Notes under the pieces: model-generated
The model's input: the letters and a program-made list of their open reading frames with translations, nothing else
What the model was told of the DNA's origin: nothing
Database searches by the model: none
Translations under genes and position numbers: made by a program
IMG/VR virus record: IMGVR_UViG_3300020404_002490
Location: 1 to 22,547 of that record
Strand: one strand, 5' to 3'
DNA: 22,547 nt
Source: a virus
In this document: piece after piece, positions 22,001-22,547 of the stretch
How positions within the stretch are numbered: the stretch's first letter is position 1
Layout: each line of letters opens with the position of its first letter

Positions 22001-22506
22001 TTGACAACGCAACAGCAGTTGGATACATTGAAGCAAGTACAGGTGAGTTTGAAACTATTTCTGTAACAGAATCAGTTAGAGACTCAATGCACGAAGTTAA
22101 AGTAAATCCAATTACGTTCTTCTCAGGTTCAGGAATAGTAAACTTTGGAAACTTAACAAAAGTTTCAGGAAGTTCAGCACTAGACAGAATAAACGTATCA
22201 AGATTAGCAGTATATCTAAGAACACAATTAGATGCCATTGCTAAACCGTTTATCTTTGAACCAAATGATCAACTTACAAGAAATGAAATTAAACAAGCAG
22301 TTGAATCATTCTTGTTAGAACTTGTTGGTCAAAGAGCACTATTTGACTTCCTAGTAGTTTGTGACGAAACAAACAACACTGCTACAAGGATTGACAGAAA
22401 CGAACTGTATGTAGACATAGCAATTGAGCCAATCAAATCAGTTGAATTCATTTACATACCGTTGAGAATTAAAAACACAGGAGAAATTGCAAAGTTAGGG
22501 AACTAA
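19084..22506 (+). CDS. 18: Tail sheath protein gp18, much enlarged
   Basis: A 1140-residue sheath protein. The conserved start is MALTSPGVEVSVINESFYVP. The conserved C-terminal 400 residues include FPNGILLWNTRRSGFNVKEY (about 755), VASYYPDRWVTKSG, FPWFAPAGTRRGVVDNA and RTQLDAIAKPFIFEPNDQLT. VESFLLELVGQRALFDFLVV follows, and the end has VEFIYIPLRIKNTGEIAKLG. T4 gp18 has 659 residues. The extra length lies at about 120-720 as a chain of small domains: five 'P-x-DGTxW-D ... W/F' modules near 123, 177, 328, 588 and 641, and two flagellin-like 'V-SG-T-S-GN-F-INGI-I' type domains near 226 and 469. The sheath polymer contracts to drive the tube into the host; the insertions would decorate its outside. 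The AAGGAG site sets the start. Confidence 0.95.
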   Translation: MALTSPGVEVSVINESFYVPSDAGTTPLFIVASSQDKQNGAGSGTAAGTQSSNANTAYLISSQRELTETFGDPKFYTDASGNSLNGYELNEYGLQAAYSFLGVANRAFVLRANINTSELVGSASAPTADPSDGTYWLDLASSSYGIFEWSQANQKFTAKTPTLITSVGDLVGAVSTGAPKTSVGSIGDYAINTTHVSNKIYKKTASNTWAQLGSLAWHNSLPVVTVASGTTVSSGNTFVINGITITPGGTALSDVATAIGSSVVNVSASVNATTGNLEIFHNGLLTGDSTSGANTIRFEEGNGVLAELGITAGVKNGAKFLQAAHTSRPTWKTADEDRPNGSVWFKTTSANSGANIIAKLYSSASASFSTVASPLHATHHSAIFNLDAAGGGANLSVGALYTQFNITEQSLSSGADATTNVGDFQLFRYEGGTTVISSKTTSPSFTHNETFTVRESLKNQEALDTAKTVTIQSGDGSTLADADDFVTAFTAANFTNLTAEIIATGEHAGAIRITHALGGEFRMNNTSGTPLDDAGFGTSNAHAYGTFTANSSTLIDNLYVTPTGESEDSTVGNEVMASNWKRLSYTASVNAPTNEPADGTLWYDTNTDVADIMVHNGTTFKGYLQVYATTDPAGPQFSATAPTTQSDGTALVNNDLWIDTSDLENYPKLYKYNTAATLSSTNTNNQVAVTTTGAAWELVDKSDQTTEDGIVFADARFHTSADKQAGTSTAAGTASSIKDLLSDDFLDPDAPNPSLFPNGILLWNTRRSGFNVKEYKNSYITTTKYPGSGSSGLGNVRFSNESVASYYPDRWVTKSGNNADGSGTFGRKAQRKVIVEQLKSEIDTNQAIREDQRGYNVIACPGYPELIANMINLNTDRNNTAFILGDTPFRLEGTATSIQNWANNTAGASDNGEDGLVSGSDYLGVFYPSGQTTDNTGKSIVVPPSHMMLRVLANNDNVAFPWFAPAGTRRGVVDNATAVGYIEASTGEFETISVTESVRDSMHEVKVNPITFFSGSGIVNFGNLTKVSGSSALDRINVSRLAVYLRTQLDAIAKPFIFEPNDQLTRNEIKQAVESFLLELVGQRALFDFLVVCDETNNTATRIDRNELYVDIAIEPIKSVEFIYIPLRIKNTGEIAKLGN

Positions 22507-22511
22507 TTTTG

Positions 22512-22519
22512 AATAAATA
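22512..22519 (+). promoter_or_regulatory. Late-promoter-like AATAAATA before the next gene
   Basis: The octamer overlaps the ribosome binding site AGGAG (22519-22523). If transcription began six bases after it (22525), the ribosome binding site would be lost from that transcript, so it may be only a spacer sequence with the gene read from the gp18 mRNA. Confidence 0.3.
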
Positions 22520-22529
22520 GGAGAAACAG

Positions 22530-22547
22530 ATGGCAATATCAACTTTA
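22530..22547 (+). CDS. 19: Start of the next gene, probably tail tube gp19 (partial)
   Basis: Only six codons (MAISTL) are inside the window, with the ribosome binding site AGGAG seven bases before the ATG. In T4-like phages gp19, the tail tube protein, directly follows gp18, so the call is by position. The remainder is outside the window. Confidence 0.5.

Noticed and set aside
1-22547. CRISPR array, insertion sequence, integrase or attachment site
   Set aside because: No regularly spaced DNA repeats, transposase or integrase motifs, or terminal inverted repeats were seen. The repeats present are coding, in fibre and scaffold genes.

Overview
The window looks like the head and neck/tail structural region of a T4-like (straboviral-type) myovirus of marine character. 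Recognisable pieces are the C-terminal end of a portal protein (gp20), a gp67-like acidic protein, an acidic prohead core protein (gp68-like), the gp21 prohead protease, the gp22 scaffold and the gp23 major capsid protein. Further on come gp15 and gp14 on the minus strand, gp13 and the gp18 sheath on the plus strand, and the first codons of what should be the gp19 tube. Low GC, T4-type late-promoter octamers (TATAAATA-like), repeat-built fibre genes and metabolic genes (dNMP kinase, Nudix hydrolase) recall T4-like phages of marine bacteria such as cyanobacteria or SAR11. The sequence alone does not fix the host.

Layout: (1) 1-5140, head-assembly block on the + strand, with a sugar-transferase-like gene of unknown role placed between the gp67-like gene and the acidic core gene. 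(2) 5166-6267, two small genes (a two-helix membrane protein and a 143-aa possible virion protein), delimited by three intrinsic terminators. The second gene has a 100-nt leader that folds into four hairpins. (3) 6283-13902, a cassette of fibre-like genes sharing beta-rich repeat modules, with one disordered linker-like protein. (4) 13959-17026, minus strand: Nudix hydrolase, gp15, gp14. (5) 17070-18694, plus strand: gp13, a 60-aa coiled-coil protein and a dNMP kinase; then a minus-strand HNH-like zinc protein whose end overlaps the kinase antisense. (6) 19084-22506, a very large gp18 sheath protein, then the start of the next gene. No tRNA, CRISPR array, insertion sequence or integrase is visible, and no gene-free stretch exceeds 300 bases.

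The genes fit together as one late programme. The portal nucleates the prohead, the acidic core proteins and gp22 form the scaffold, gp21 digests it and trims gp23, gp13/gp14 close the neck, and gp15 caps the gp18 sheath. The metabolic genes would feed nucleotide supply.

The strongest unexplained signals are four. (a) GCAGC/GCTGC (GCWGC) is completely absent by eye from all 22.5 kb, visible in how every Ala-Ala pair is encoded, and AGCT is nearly absent. (b) Promoter-like elements repeatedly sit so that the predicted transcript starts at, or a few bases before, the start codon. (c) A multi-hairpin leader contains a 15-codon upstream ORF that could open a sequestered ribosome binding site. (d) Small binding-like modules are shared by neck, tail-completion and sheath proteins.
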